Shown one piece after another: positions 26,892 through 36,725 of a stretch of DNA of 64,000 nucleotides. The first letter of the stretch is position 1. The number at the start of each line of letters is the position of its first letter. Location: contig CAVVAX010000026.1 of the NCBI GenBank assembly GCA_963746275.1, positions 62,001 through 126,000 of the forward strand. The letters run 5' to 3'. The notes below the pieces were generated by a model. It searched no databases. It worked only from the letters and a program-made list of their open reading frames with translations, and was not told where the DNA came from. The translations under genes were made by a program, and so were the position numbers. The stretch is from JAEULH01 sp963746275. Its GTDB lineage: Bacteria > Pseudomonadota > Alphaproteobacteria > Rhodospirillales > Defluviicoccaceae.

Positions 26892-27650
26892 TCAGGTCGC
26901 GTCGTCCTCAATCGGCGTTTCGCCGACGTCGCGGATCAGCGCCTTGATCTCGTCCGCGACCGCATCGAGGCTTTCTGGGCTCGTCGTCCTTGCAACCAGG
27001 CTGACGCCGAACCGGCCGGCGCGTACGAAGGGGTAGCTGCCGATCTCGACGTCGTCGTGCCTGGCCTGGATGCGGCCTAGGCCGGCGGCAATCGCGCCTT
27101 CCGTGGTGTAGGCGGCGATGGAGCGCGACAGCATTGGTTCGCCGCCGCTGAGCCGGGCGCGGAGGCCGTCGAACATCGCCCGCATGATGACGGGCACGCC
27201 CGGGAGGACGAAGACGTTGCCGATCTGGAAGCCCGGGGCCTTGCTCACCGGGTTGTCGATCAGGCTGGCGCCGGCGGGAACGTCTGCCATCTTGCGCCTG
27301 GCCTCGTTGAACTCGCCCGGGCGGTAGTGCTGCTCCAGGGCCTTGAGCGCCTGCGGGTTGCGCTCCAGCGGCACTCTGAACGCCTTGGCGATGCTGGCCG
27401 AGGTGATGTCGTCATGGGTCGGGCCGATCCCGCCGGTGGTCAGCACGTAGTCAAAGGCCTTGCGGCAGGAGTTCACGGTCTCGACGATCACGGCCTCGTC
27501 GTCCGGGATGATTCGCGCCTCCCGCACCCGGACCCCAACGTCGTTCAAGGCTCTGGCGAGAAAGGCAAGATTGAGGTCGGCGGTTCGCCCCGACAGCACC
27601 TCATTGCCGATGATGATTACTGCCGCGGTCACGGCCTTCCGCTCGCTCAT
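26892..27650 (-). CDS. Molybdopterin-binding / CinA-like protein
   Basis: This 252-residue protein has the MoaB/Mog-type fold found in the N-terminal half of CinA. It begins AAVIIIGNEVLSGRTADLNL, with ALNDVGVRVREARIIPDDEA and the binding motif VLTTGGIGPTHDDITSASIA. Later come NPVSKAPGFQIGNVFVLPGV and a C-terminal domain containing IGSYPFVRAGRFGVSLVART. The nicotinamide deamidase domain of full CinA is absent. Members of this shorter family are thought to act in nucleotide repair or cofactor metabolism, which is not proven. It is divergent from the GT4 gene. Confidence 0.85.
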   Translation of the reverse strand: MSERKAVTAAVIIIGNEVLSGRTADLNLAFLARALNDVGVRVREARIIPDDEAVIVETVNSCRKAFDYVLTTGGIGPTHDDITSASIAKAFRVPLERNPQALKALEQHYRPGEFNEARRKMADVPAGASLIDNPVSKAPGFQIGNVFVLPGVPVIMRAMFDGLRARLSGGEPMLSRSIAAYTTEGAIAAGLGRIQARHDDVEIGSYPFVRAGRFGVSLVARTTSPESLDAVADEIKALIRDVGETPIEDDAT

Positions 27651-27765
27651 CGTCCCACCCCAGCTGCAAGTAGCCTACCGGCATAGATATACAAGTATTC
27701 TGAGAAGATGGCCGGGCGGTAGCACATCCGCGTGTGCATTGTCGCGAGACTTTCGCCCTTCGGCC

Positions 27766-27792
27766 TTGACACTAACCCAACAGGGTTATATT
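27766..27792 (+). promoter_or_regulatory. Putative sigma-70 promoter of the GT4 gene
   Basis: TTGACA at 27766-27771 and TATATT at 27787-27792 with a 15-base spacer lie about 100 bases before the glycosyltransferase start. A TATTCG at 17 bases is an alternative -10. The boxes are the best matches in this gap. Confidence 0.5.
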
Positions 27793-27892
27793 CGGACGGA
27801 TATCCGCTTACGGCCGGATCATCTTTGCACCTTCGTCCAACCGCAAGCCGAAAGCTTCATCACCTACATCATCCACTACGAGGAGCGAGCGC

Positions 27893-29059
27893 ATGCGCGT
27901 CGCGATGTTCTCTTCGGAATCCTTGCACTCTAGCGTCGCCGGCGGTCTCGGCGTGCACGTCACCGAGCTGGCCGCGGGCCTCGAGCGCCGGGGCCACGAT
28001 GTGCACGTCTTCACCCAGCGCGGCCACGCCCAAAGTCACTATGACCACATCCACGGGGTCCACTACCACCGCGTCGACCATGGCTCGAGCCCCAACTGCG
28101 TCGAGACCGCGGACTACATGTGCAAGGCGATGGCGCATCGCTTCCACGAGGTCACCTCGCTGATCGGCAAGTTCGAGCTGAGCCACGCCCACGACTGGTC
28201 GGCCGCCAACGCGATGAAGTACGTCATGGACGGCTATGGAACGCCCGGCCTTTTGACCATGCACTCGACCGAATACGGCCGCTGCGGCAACGTCTTCTAC
28301 GACGGCCATGCCCGCTGGATCCGCGACACCGAGGCCGCCGGCTGCCACAACGCCAGCAGCGTGATCGCGGTGAGCCACTTCCTCGCTGACGAGCTCCGTA
28401 GCATCTACGGCGTCGACCAGCACAAGATGCACATTCTCCCCAACGGCGTCAGCTACCACGCCTACGATGGCTTCATCGACCCGGCCGCGATCAAGGCCCG
28501 CTACGGCGTCGCGCCCATGGATCCGACCGTGCTCGCCATTGCCCGGATGACGGCGCAGAAGGGCATGGACATGCTGGTCGAGGCCGTGCCGATGGTGCTT
28601 GCCTCCTATCCCGAGACCAAGTTCATCTTCATCGGCAGCGGCCCGGACAAGGACGCCGTCGTCCACCGGGCGCACGAGATCGGCGCGGCACATGCGATCC
28701 GCTTCATCGGCACGCCGCCGAAGCAGGAGTGCGTCGACCTCAAGCGCGCCGTCGACATCGTCGCCGTACCCAGCCGCAACGAGCCCTTCGGCATCGTCGT
28801 CCTCGAGGCCTGGGCCGCGGGCAAGCCGGTGGTGGCCACCCGCGCCGGAGGGCCGCGCGAGTTCGTCTGGCACGACGTCAACGGCTTCTTGGTCGACGCC
28901 AACCCCGGCGGCCTCGCCCACGGGATCGGCTCGCTGCTCGCCGATCACGAACACTGCCGGGCGCTTGGCGCCAATGGCCGGCGCGCGGTCGAGGCGTTCT
29001 TCCACTGGGACAACGTCGCCGCCTTCACCGAAGGCGTTTACACCGCGACGCTGCACTAG
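27893..29059 (+). CDS. Glycosyltransferase family 4 protein
   Basis: This retaining GT-B glycosyltransferase has 388 residues. The N-terminal domain begins MRVAMFSSESLHSSVAGGLG with the GGLGVHVTELAAGLERRGHD motif that binds the acceptor or donor loop in glycogen-synthase-like GT4 enzymes. The C-terminal domain has VLAIARMTAQKGMDMLVEAV, FIFIGSGPDKDAVVHRAHEI and the EX7E motif EPFGIVVLEAWAAGKPVVAT. The GGLG start and THSTEYGRCG-like region (MHSTEYGRCGNVF) fit bacterial enzymes acting in glycogen or maltodextrin synthesis (GlgM-like), but sugar specificity cannot be read. Unlinked glycogen-type genes lie at 38-41 and 47-49 kb. Confidence 0.88.
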   Translation: MRVAMFSSESLHSSVAGGLGVHVTELAAGLERRGHDVHVFTQRGHAQSHYDHIHGVHYHRVDHGSSPNCVETADYMCKAMAHRFHEVTSLIGKFELSHAHDWSAANAMKYVMDGYGTPGLLTMHSTEYGRCGNVFYDGHARWIRDTEAAGCHNASSVIAVSHFLADELRSIYGVDQHKMHILPNGVSYHAYDGFIDPAAIKARYGVAPMDPTVLAIARMTAQKGMDMLVEAVPMVLASYPETKFIFIGSGPDKDAVVHRAHEIGAAHAIRFIGTPPKQECVDLKRAVDIVAVPSRNEPFGIVVLEAWAAGKPVVATRAGGPREFVWHDVNGFLVDANPGGLAHGIGSLLADHEHCRALGANGRRAVEAFFHWDNVAAFTEGVYTATLH

Positions 29060-29211
29060 CGACTTGCTACGGCCGGACGAGCCGGACACGTGGATGGCCG
29101 AGACTGCGCCCGGCCATGACGAGCAGGGGCCGCAGAGCCTCGCGCTCGGTGCCCGTCCGGCCGTCGCATCCGTCATGGCCGTACTTGAGGCACTGACGAG
29201 GGCGGGCGAAG

Positions 29212-30817
29212 CTAGCGTGACCGCATGGCCTGCTGTGCCCGGCCATGCGCACGAGGGCGCCGAGCGCCGCTACTCGGCGACCGGCTCGCGGACCGGCGCG
29301 CGTGGCTCCGGACCTCCGGCACCTCGCAGCCGGTGGGGCAGCAGCGGCCCGGCTGCTTCGAGACCCGCCGACCCGCATCGAGAACGCCCCGGTCCAGCAG
29401 CCGCTCGACCAGCTCGACCTTCTCCGTTACCGGATAGTTCCGCCAGATCTCCCGCTTCATCGCCTCCGGCGAGCCGCCGCCATGCAGCGAGATGACCGAG
29501 TACCAGCCGCCCTGGTGCGAGACGGTCAGGTCCTCGATGAGGCGGGAGACCTCCAGCCTCTGCTCCATGGGGATGTCGGCGCGGCCGCCGAGGACCGCGG
29601 CGAGCGACGCTTGCGTTTCCGGGTTGTGATCCTCGTCGGGCCCCGGCAGCGCCACGATCAGCCCGCCGGAGACATAGTGGGCGAGCTTGTGCATGTCGTA
29701 GATTTTGGTGGCGAGCAGCAGCTTGCCGATGTTGGAGAACACCGCGTCGGGCATGACCGAGCCGGCCGGGTCCTTGACGCAGTAGACCGAGGAGGCGACG
29801 CCGCAGGCATAGAAGCCCTCGGTGATGGTGATGAGCTCGACCATGGCGTCGCGGATGTGCCCGTGCCGGTCGCAGTCCAGGCCGTTCGCCTCGATCATCA
29901 ACGCGCCAGCGCCGATCAGGAGGTCGCCGAACCCGGCTCTGGCGCCGATGCAGGAGTGCCGGTGGTGCGTCGCATAGGACGTCGTGAGGAAGCCGCCTTC
30001 CTCCGTCTCGCCGGCGAGGAACACCCGGTCGTGGGGGACGAACACGTCGTCGAAGATGACGACCCCCGTCGATTGGCCGTACCTCGCGGAAAACTTCGCG
30101 GCCGCCTCACCCGGTCGCCCGGCCGGCCTGGCGACGATGCTCACCCCCGGCGCGTCGACCGGCACGGCGCAGCAGACAGCGAAGGCGCTGTCCTCGGGCG
30201 TGTGCGTCCGGCATGGCATGACCAGGAACTCGTGCATGTAGGGCGCGGCGGTGACGATCGCCTTGGTGCCGCGGATGACGATGCCGTCCGGCCGGCGGTC
30301 CTTGATGTGCACGTAGACGTCCGGGTTCGCCTGCTGCCCCGGGCGCTTCGACCGGTCGCCCTTGGCGTCGGTCATGGCGATGCCGAGGGCGAGGTCCCGG
30401 TCCTGCACCTCGTGTAGATAGGCGAGGAAACGCTGGTGGTAGTCGGTCCCGCGCGCATCGTCGGTCCGCTTCGTCGCCTGGAACAGCGCGTTCAGCGCAT
30501 CGTGGGCGAGGTAGCGCTGGGCGCAGCCGGAGATCTTGCAGACGAGCCGCACGGCCTCGAGCTTGGCCAGCAGGTCGGCCGACGTTGCGTCGATGTGCAG
30601 CATGCGGTTGACGGTCTTGCCCGACGTTGCCTGCCGGGCCGTCATCAGCGCCGCGTGCTCGGCCCGATGCGCGAGGTCGTAGGTCACGCCGACCGCGGCG
30701 ATGCCGGGCGCGAGCAGCGGCTCGTCGGCGACGCTTTCGACCGCGCTCCCGTTGACGAACACCCGGGGCCGGTAGCGGCGAAGCGAGTCCCGGTAGCTCG
30801 GCGGCGGTCATCATCAT
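29212..30817 (-). CDS. HpaB / 4-hydroxybutyryl-CoA dehydratase superfamily protein, frameshift at N-terminus
   Basis: This protein of roughly 510-530 residues belongs to the flavin-binding superfamily of 4-hydroxyphenylacetate 3-monooxygenase and 4-hydroxybutyryl-CoA dehydratase. The N-terminus is MMMTAAELRDSLRRYRPRV once the shift near 30797 is repaired, then FVNGSAVESVADEPLLAPGI. Core motifs include GTDYHQRFLAYLHEVQDRDL, DVYVHIKDRRPDGIVIRGTK, TTSYATHHRHSCIGARAGFG and YYSVISLHGGG-like WYSVISLHGGGSPEAMKREI. By eye two cysteine positions that bind the Fe-S cluster in the dehydratase appear replaced (Tyr and Ala), so a cluster is doubtful. The tail QPGRCCPTGCEVPEV is Cys-rich; the true stop may be at 29270. 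Confidence 0.75.
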
Positions 30818-30901
30818 GGCTGGCGAGCTCCCACGGTCGTCCTGAAGGAGGTGTGGGAAGCCGCGGTGGCAGATCAAGGAGGCGGGTGCAGGCGCTGGAG
30901 G

Positions 30902-31537
30902 CTACAGCGGCCGGAAGGGGATGTTGACCCCGCGGATCATCCAGGCGCCACCGCGGCCGCGCAAAAGCCCGCCTTCGACGTAGCTGATCCGGGTGAGCGT
31001 CAGGTTGTCGATGACGATGGCCATGGCGGTCTCCGGGGCGAGCCCGAGCGCGGTGGCAACGGCGGCGCGGATCGTCCCGCCGTGGCTGACGCAGACGAGG
31101 TCACGGCCGGCGTGGCGGGCGGTGATGTCGATGATCGCCGCGGCCACGCGGGTCAGCATCGCCGCGTAGCTTTCGCCTTCGGGCGGCGCCTGCCGGGTTG
31201 GGTCGCCCCAGAACGCGGCATAGGTGGAGGGATCGCTCGCCTCCATCTCTGGCCAACTCAGCCCTTCCCATAGCCCGAAGCTCTGCTCGGCGAGGTCGGG
31301 CTCGATGATCGGCGGCGGCAGCACCGCGCCGGCCGCGACCAGCGCTCCATAGGTCTGCCGGGTGCGCTTCAGCGGGCTGACGATGCCGACGGCCCCTCGC
31401 GGTAGGATCGCCGCCAGCGCCCGCAGGCCGGTGGCGTCCGAGACGTCGCAGTCCACGTCTTGCCTGCCGAAGATCCGCGTGCCTCCGGACGGCACCGGCG
31501 CATGGCGGATCCACCACCAGTGGGTCGCCCCGCTCAC
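30902..31537 (-). CDS. cobC: Alpha-ribazole phosphatase-like histidine phosphatase CobC
   Basis: This 211-residue enzyme is of the phosphoglycerate mutase type and is placed in cobalamin nucleotide-loop assembly, where it dephosphorylates alpha-ribazole phosphate or adenosylcobalamin phosphate. The motif is HWWWIRHAPVPSGGTRIFGR, then VSPLKRTRQTYGALV, EQSFGLWEGLSWPEMEA with the second acidic site, and DLVCVSHGGTIRAAVATALG. The GTG start overlaps the end of cobS by four bases (cobS lies upstream). The overlap and adjacent cobT make the CobC role likely. Confidence 0.88.
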   Translation of the reverse strand: MSGATHWWWIRHAPVPSGGTRIFGRQDVDCDVSDATGLRALAAILPRGAVGIVSPLKRTRQTYGALVAAGAVLPPPIIEPDLAEQSFGLWEGLSWPEMEASDPSTYAAFWGDPTRQAPPEGESYAAMLTRVAAAIIDITARHAGRDLVCVSHGGTIRAAVATALGLAPETAMAIVIDNLTLTRISYVEGGLLRGRGGAWMIRGVNIPFRPL

Positions 31538-32313
31538 AGCGTCGCCGCCAGCGAGGCGGCAACGGCGAGGACGGCAACCTCCGCCGCCTGCTGACAAGCG
31601 CCGAGCACGTCGCCGGTATAGCCGCCGAGCGTGCTTCGGGCGAGGAGCGCCACCGTGGCCGTGGCCATCCCGGCCGCCGCAAGCCCGAGCAGGGCGCCGC
31701 CGAAGCCGAGGCAGGCCCAAGCGATCGCGGCGCCGAGGCCCACGGCAATGATGATCGTGGCGCGGTCCGGCTTGCCGGCTGCGGCGGCCAGCCCGCTCGT
31801 GCGCGCGGGTGGCAGCAGGCCCATGACCGGCGGCAGCGCCGCCCGGGAGACCGCGCCGGCGGCGATCATGGCCGGAAAGACCCCGGCGGGAACGGCGACG
31901 GCGGCGACCAGGCTCGCCCGGACGGCCACGCTGAAGACCAGCGCCAGGGTGCCGAAGGTCCCGTTGTGGCTATCGCGCATGATCCGGAGGCGGTCGTGGC
32001 GGTTGCGCCCGCCGCCAATGCCATCGCAGAAGTCGGCGAGGCCATCCTCGTGCAGCGCGCCGGTGAGGCTGGCGATCGCGGCGAGCGCCGCCAGGGCGCA
32101 GGCGAGCGGCGGCAGGGCGAAGGCGGCGGCAAAGGCATAGGCCAGCGCACCCATGGCGCCGATGCCGGCCCCGACGAGGGGGAAGACGGCCGCGGCCCGA
32201 GCCAGGAAGCCGCCTTCGGGCGCCGAGGATGCTCCGATCGGCAGCCGGGTGAGGAAGGCGGCGGCGCTGCGCACGCGCTCACCGAGTTCGACGATGTCGG
32301 GGATGGCGCGCAA
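31534..32313 (-). CDS. cobS: Adenosylcobinamide-GDP ribazoletransferase CobS
   Basis: CobS joins adenosylcobinamide-GDP to alpha-ribazole (phosphate) at the inner membrane to complete the cobalamin skeleton. The 259-residue protein is hydrophobic, with the catalytic acidic motif TGALHEDGLADFCDGIGGGR and RHDRLRIMRDSHNGTFGTLA, followed by helices. The N-terminal cytoplasmic part includes AAAFLTRLPIG. The TTG at 32313 is chosen because GGGAGGT precedes it at the right distance. It is divergent from cobT, with about 100 bases between them. Confidence 0.93.
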   Translation of the reverse strand: MRAIPDIVELGERVRSAAAFLTRLPIGASSAPEGGFLARAAAVFPLVGAGIGAMGALAYAFAAAFALPPLACALAALAAIASLTGALHEDGLADFCDGIGGGRNRHDRLRIMRDSHNGTFGTLALVFSVAVRASLVAAVAVPAGVFPAMIAAGAVSRAALPPVMGLLPPARTSGLAAAAGKPDRATIIIAVGLGAAIAWACLGFGGALLGLAAAGMATATVALLARSTLGGYTGDVLGACQQAAEVAVLAVAASLAATL

Positions 32314-32416
32314 TCCAGACCTCCCGGCGGCTGCCGCCGCCCGCTTTTTTCCCCGTATGCCGGAAGATGGCTTATACGCGAGCGCTTCGGCCCGCTGAAG
32401 CAGGGAAAGAGGCGTC

Positions 32417-33433
32417 ATGTCCGCCCCGGTGACCTCGATGGACGACATCCGCGGCCTTCTCGTGGCCATGCCGGAACCGGACGTGGCCGCGGCCGCGGCC
32501 GCCGCGGCGCGCGAGCCGCAGCTCACCAAGCCTCCGGGGGCGCTGGGCCGGCTGGAGGAGCTGGCGCTGTGGCTCTCGACATGGCAGGGCCGCCATCCGC
32601 CTCGGGCTGAGCGAGTGCGGGCGATCGTCTTCGCCGGCAACCACGGCGTCGCCTGTCGCGGCGTCTCCGCCTTCCCGGCCTCCGTCACGGCGCAGATGGT
32701 CGCGAACTTCGCCGCCGGCGGCGCCGCCATCAACCAGCTCTGCAACACCCTGGGCGTCGACTTGGCCGTCCACCCCCTCGAGCTGGAGCAGCCGGTGGGT
32801 GACATCACCGCCGGTCCGGCAATGGACGAGGCCGGCTTCGTCGCCGCTTTCGCCGCCGGCTGGACCGCCGTCAGCGAAAGGCAGGCCGACCTCGTCTGCC
32901 TCGGCGAGATGGGCATCGGCAACACCACCGCCGCTGCCGCCCTCTGCCATGGCCTGTTCGGCGGCAGCGCCGCCGACTGGTGCGGCCCGGGCACCGGCCT
33001 TGACGGCGCGGCGGTGACGCACAAGGCGGCCGTCGTCGCCGAGGCCGTGGCCCGACACGGCGATGCGGCCGGGCCCCTCGATCTGCTCCGCCGGCTCGGC
33101 GGCCGCGAGCTTGCCGCCATTGCCGGCGCCGTCGTTGCGGCCCGGCACGCCCGTGTGCCGGTGATCCTCGACGGCTTCGTCTGCTCCGCGGCGGCTGCGC
33201 CGCTGGCCGCAGCCCGCGCCGAGGCGCTCGGCCACTGCGTCGTCGGCCACGCCTCGACCGAGCCCGGACATCGCCGCCTCCTCGCCCACCTGGGCAAGCG
33301 GCCGCTGCTGGATCTGGACATGCGCCTCGGCGAGGCTTCCGGCGCCGTGCTCGCCGCCGCCATCGTCAAGGCCGCCGCGGCCTGCCATGCCGGCATGGCC
33401 ACGTTTGCCGAAGCCGGTGTCGCCTCCGGCTGA
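32417..33433 (+). CDS. cobT: Nicotinate-nucleotide-dimethylbenzimidazole phosphoribosyltransferase CobT
   Basis: CobT transfers ribose 5-phosphate from nicotinate mononucleotide to dimethylbenzimidazole, giving alpha-ribazole phosphate. The 338-residue protein has LTKPPGALGRLEELALWLST, FAGNHGVACRGVSAFPASVT, the motif CLGEMGIGNTTAAAALCHGL, GPGTGLDGAAVTHKAAVVAE and GHASTEPGHRRLLAHLGKRP, with the catalytic Glu near the end in LRLGEASGA-like sequence (MRLGEASGAVLAAAIVKAA). AGGGAAAGAGG lies upstream of the ATG. Its substrate is made by BluB in this window. Confidence 0.95.
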   Translation: MSAPVTSMDDIRGLLVAMPEPDVAAAAAAAAREPQLTKPPGALGRLEELALWLSTWQGRHPPRAERVRAIVFAGNHGVACRGVSAFPASVTAQMVANFAAGGAAINQLCNTLGVDLAVHPLELEQPVGDITAGPAMDEAGFVAAFAAGWTAVSERQADLVCLGEMGIGNTTAAAALCHGLFGGSAADWCGPGTGLDGAAVTHKAAVVAEAVARHGDAAGPLDLLRRLGGRELAAIAGAVVAARHARVPVILDGFVCSAAAAPLAAARAEALGHCVVGHASTEPGHRRLLAHLGKRPLLDLDMRLGEASGAVLAAAIVKAAAACHAGMATFAEAGVASG

Positions 33434-33503
33434 GGATCCGGCTGAGGATCCGGTTGAGTGCTGCCGCTTGAGCGGCGTCGCGGACTTTCCCATACTGGCG
33501 GCC

Positions 33504-34983
33504 ATGAGCCGACAAAGCTTCGCAGTTGCCCTGCTCCTCGTCCTCATCGCGCCGCTCGCCGGCTGCTCGGTCAACCCGGCAACGGGGGAGCGCAGCTTTA
33601 CCGGCTTCATGAGCCCAGAGGACGAGAAGCGGGTCGGCGCCGAGCAGCATCCGCAGCTGGTCAGCCGGTTCGGCGGCGAGTACGGCGATGCCGGGCTGGA
33701 AGCCTACGTGCAGAAGGTCGGCGCCAGCCTCGCGGCGCAGAGCGAGATGCCGGAGCTCAGCTACACCTTCACCGTCCTCGACGACGAGCTGATCAACGCC
33801 TTCGCCCTGCCCGGGCGGCTATGTCCACATCACGCGCGGCCTTCTTGCGCTGGCCGACAACGAGGCGGAGATGGCGAGCGTCCTCGGCCACGAGCTCGGC
33901 CACATCACCGCCCGCCACGCCGCCCAGCGCTACAGCCAGTCGATGGCGGCCAACATCGGCGTCGGCCTCCTCGGCGTGCTTGGCGCCGTCGCCGGCCTGC
34001 CCACCGGCACCGCCGACATCGCCGGGCTGGGGGCCCAGGTCTACCTGCAGAGCTATTCGCGCGATCAGGAGCTGGAGGCCGACCAGCTCGGCATCCGCTA
34101 CATGGCCCGGGCCGGATACGATCCGGCGGCGATGGCCACGTTCTTCCGCAAGCTCGACGCCTATACCCAGCTTCAGGCGGCCCTGCTCGGCGCGCCGGAC
34201 TCCGGCGACCGGCTGAACATCATGGCCTCGCACCCGCGCACGGCCGATCGGGTCGCCCAGGCGGTCCAGTTGGCGGCCGCGCAGCACGTCGCGAACGGCC
34301 GCTGGGACCGCGACCGCTACCTCGCCGCCATCGACGGGATGCTCTATGGCGATTCGCCACAGCAGGGGGTGCGGCGCGGGCGGAGCTTCGCCCATCCCGA
34401 GCTCGGCATCGCCTTCGAGGTGCCGCCCGGCTTCGTCATGTTCAACAGCCCAAACCAGGTCACCGCCCGCGGCCCGGGCGGGGCACTGCTCATTTTCGAT
34501 TCGGCCGGCGCTGGGGAAGCGCGCTCAGCCGGTGGCATGACCCGCTACGTCAGCTCGGTCGGCAACGCCAACCTCCGGTTCGGCAACGTCCAGCCGTTGG
34601 AGGTGAATGGCATGGAGGCCGCGACCGGCATAACGAGGGTGAACACCCGCGGCGGGCCAATGGACGTGCGCATGGTCGCGATCCGCGAACGTCCCGAGCG
34701 GATCTACCGCTTCCTGTTCGTCACCCCGCCCGGGGCGACCGAGCGGTTCGCGACCGAGCTGCAGCGCACCACCTACAGCTTCCGCCGGCTCTCGGCCGAC
34801 GAGGCCGCTGCAATCCGGCCAATGCGGATCCAGGTCGTCAGCGTCGGCCGTGGAGACACGGCCCAGTCGCTGGCCTCACGGATGGCGACGCCGCTGCCGC
34901 TGGAAACCTTCCGGGTCATCAATGGCCTTGGCGCCGGCGACCGGCTGCAGCCTGGCCGCGAGGTGAAGCTCATCACCGAGTAG
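33504..34983 (+). CDS. M48-family metalloprotease lipoprotein with C-terminal domain, one frameshift
   Basis: This is a periplasmic zinc peptidase of the BepA/YfgC/LoiP type, about 490 residues. The signal peptide ends in lipobox LAGCSVNP. The catalytic site is MASVLGHELGHITARHAAQR with HExxH written as HELGH, and the third ligand is in SRDQELEADQLGIRYM. The frame changes near 33818, between NAFALPG and YVHITRGLLALADNEAEM. The second half (HPELGIAFEVPPGFVMFNSP onwards) is an extra domain typical of such alphaproteobacterial M48 proteins, ending in a LysM-like segment (VVSVGRGDTAQSLASRMATP, FRVINGLGAGDRLQPGREVK). It likely takes part in outer-membrane protein quality control. Confidence 0.87.
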
Positions 34984-35323
34984 TTAAGGTGAGGCGAGGC
35001 CGGGGCTCCGCTGCGTGGCGGGCCGTGACCGCCGGCGCCCGCCTTGCGCGGCGGTCGACGCCGCTACAACCCAGCGGGGTCCGCGGTCCGCGACCGGGCC
35101 CAGGCTCCGACCACTCGCAGGGGCGCACCCGATCGGTCTCGATCCAGCCTTCTCCCTCGCCCTCCTCCTCCGCGGCCAATCCGGGTTCTGCGCTGGACCT
35201 TACCCCTGCGCGCACCGGAGCATGCTGGGGCTGGACCGCCTTCCAGATGGCAATCGACCTTCAGCCCGGCGAGCACCGGAGCATGACTCTAGGCCAGCGG
35301 AGGGTTCGCGGCTGTGCCGGCCG
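34984..35323. other. Intergenic region with short direct repeats
   Basis: This 340-base, GC-rich gap has no recognisable gene. The 13-mer GCACCGGAGCATG occurs at 35212-35224 and again at 35273-35285. The left half contains GC-rich partial palindromes (GCCGGCGCCCGCC...GGTCCGCGGTCCGCGACCGGGCC). It could be an eroded mobile or repeat element. Confidence 0.3.
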
Positions 35324-36271
35324 TCACAGACCGGGCTGATAGATGGCGGCGATAATGAAGCCGTCGGGGAAGCTTTCTGGCAGCACGACGCCCCGGTCCG
35401 CGTCCAGGCCGAACCGGGCGAGGGCGATCGGCAGCTCGATGCGGCCGAGCGGGGTGGCGATGACGACGTTGGCACCATGAGCGCCATCATGGGAGCGCAG
35501 CCTTGGGCGCCGGCGATCCGGTTGGCGAACTCATCGGCGGGGGCGGCGGCCTGGTTCGCCCGAACCATCGCCGCCTGCGGGGCCGGCACCTGTGCCGCTC
35601 GCGCCGCCGCCGGCTGCGCCGCGCGGCCGTCGCGGATGCCCCACCAGGCGCCGTGCTGGTCGGCGTCGATGACCTGGAGTGGCATCGCGCGCGCCTGCTG
35701 ACGGAGCGCGTCGTCGTCGGGATGAGGTGTGGCACCCATGGGTGGCGCCGGAGCGTTCGGCCGGTTGGTCTGCACCGCCAGGACGATCCGCTGCACTAAG
35801 GGGGACGCCGTGGGGGACGCCGAGGGGGACGCGTCGGGACGCCGCGCCGGACGTCGCAGTGTCGTCGAGAGCAAAGGCGCGCACATCAGCGCCGCAACAC
35901 AGGCGCAGGGCGGCGCCGACGCCGATCGCCTCGACGACTTCGCCGTGGCTGCGGACCTCGCAACTCGATGGTGCGGGGCAGGGGAACGATGCCGCCGCGC
36001 CGGGTGCCGCGAGCAGCCAAGCGCCATTGCCCTTGCGCAGCGTGCTGAGCACGAAGCCGCGAACGTCGGCAGCCGTCCACGGCAGCCGGCGGACGCCCAC
36101 GCCGAGGCTTTGCAGCCGGGCTGGCAACGCCGCCCAGATCGCCCGGCGGCCACCGGGGCCGGCGGTGCTCCACCCGGCGATCTCCTCGCCGGTGCGGCCG
36201 CAGCCGATGCAGTAGCCGGTCGCGTCGTCGAGCCGGCAGACGCCGACGCAGGGGCTGATCGCCACGTGCAT
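35324..36271 (-). CDS. DUF1289 protein with long uncharacterised C-terminal region, two frameshifts
   Basis: This is a protein of about 316 residues. The N-terminal DUF1289 module has the cysteine pattern SPCVGVCRLDDATGYCIGCG followed by RTGEEIAGW, a small metal-binding motif seen in many proteobacteria. A second part (RRLPWTAADVRGFVLSTLRK, then SSCEVRSHGEVVEAIG) leads into an Ala/Pro-rich region with DADQHGAWWGIRDGRAA. The end is RIELPIALARFGLDADRGVV and DGFIIAAIYQPGL. The frame changes near 35810 and 35480. DUF1289 proteins are usually only 60-80 residues, so the long extension is unusual. The function is unknown. Confidence 0.65.
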
Positions 36272-36551
36272 TGCGGATCTCCCTCGGGGCCGCCGTCGGA
36301 GCTGCCATCGGGGCGCCGTCGGGCGCGCCGGCGGCATCGCCGCGACGGCCGCCCCGGAAGGTCCCTTCTTAACCCAGCTCGCGGCGAGGATCACCTGTTG
36401 CAGCGCACACACGCTGCGGGATTGCGCCGGCGCCGGGCGATATCTGTGGCCGCGGCATGGCGACGAGCAGCCGGCACCCCGAACGGCCATCCGGGCGGTA
36501 TCCGGGCGGCCTTGATTTTGCGGCCGGCGGCAGGTACCTCAAGCGGCGGCC

Positions 36552-36627
36552 GACCCCATCGTCTAGAGGCCTAGGACACCACCCTTTCAAGGTGGTAACA
36601 CGGGTTCGAATCCCGTTGGGGTCGCCA
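36552..36627 (+). tRNA. tRNA-Glu (UUC anticodon)
   Basis: This is a 76-base cloverleaf. The acceptor GACCCCA pairs with TGGGGTC, and GCCA follows (CCA encoded). The anticodon stem CCACC/GGTGG has the loop CTTTCAA, giving UUC. The D-arm region is GTCTAGAGGCCTAGGAC and the T arm GGGTTCGAATCCC. It is not followed by an integrase or duplicated tRNA end. Confidence 0.96.
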
Positions 36628-36725
36628 GCTTCAGCAAGATCAACACGTTAGTCATCGGCTTCCAAGAGTTCGTGCGATGTGGATCGAGCGAGGGCAGCGC
36701 GGCGTCTTGTACTGCGAAGGATGTG

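Noticed and set aside
32314..32416. Cobalamin riboswitch in the cobS/cobT gap or before bluB
   Set aside because: The gap is only about 100 bases, and no B12-box-like sequence or suitable structure was seen in either place.
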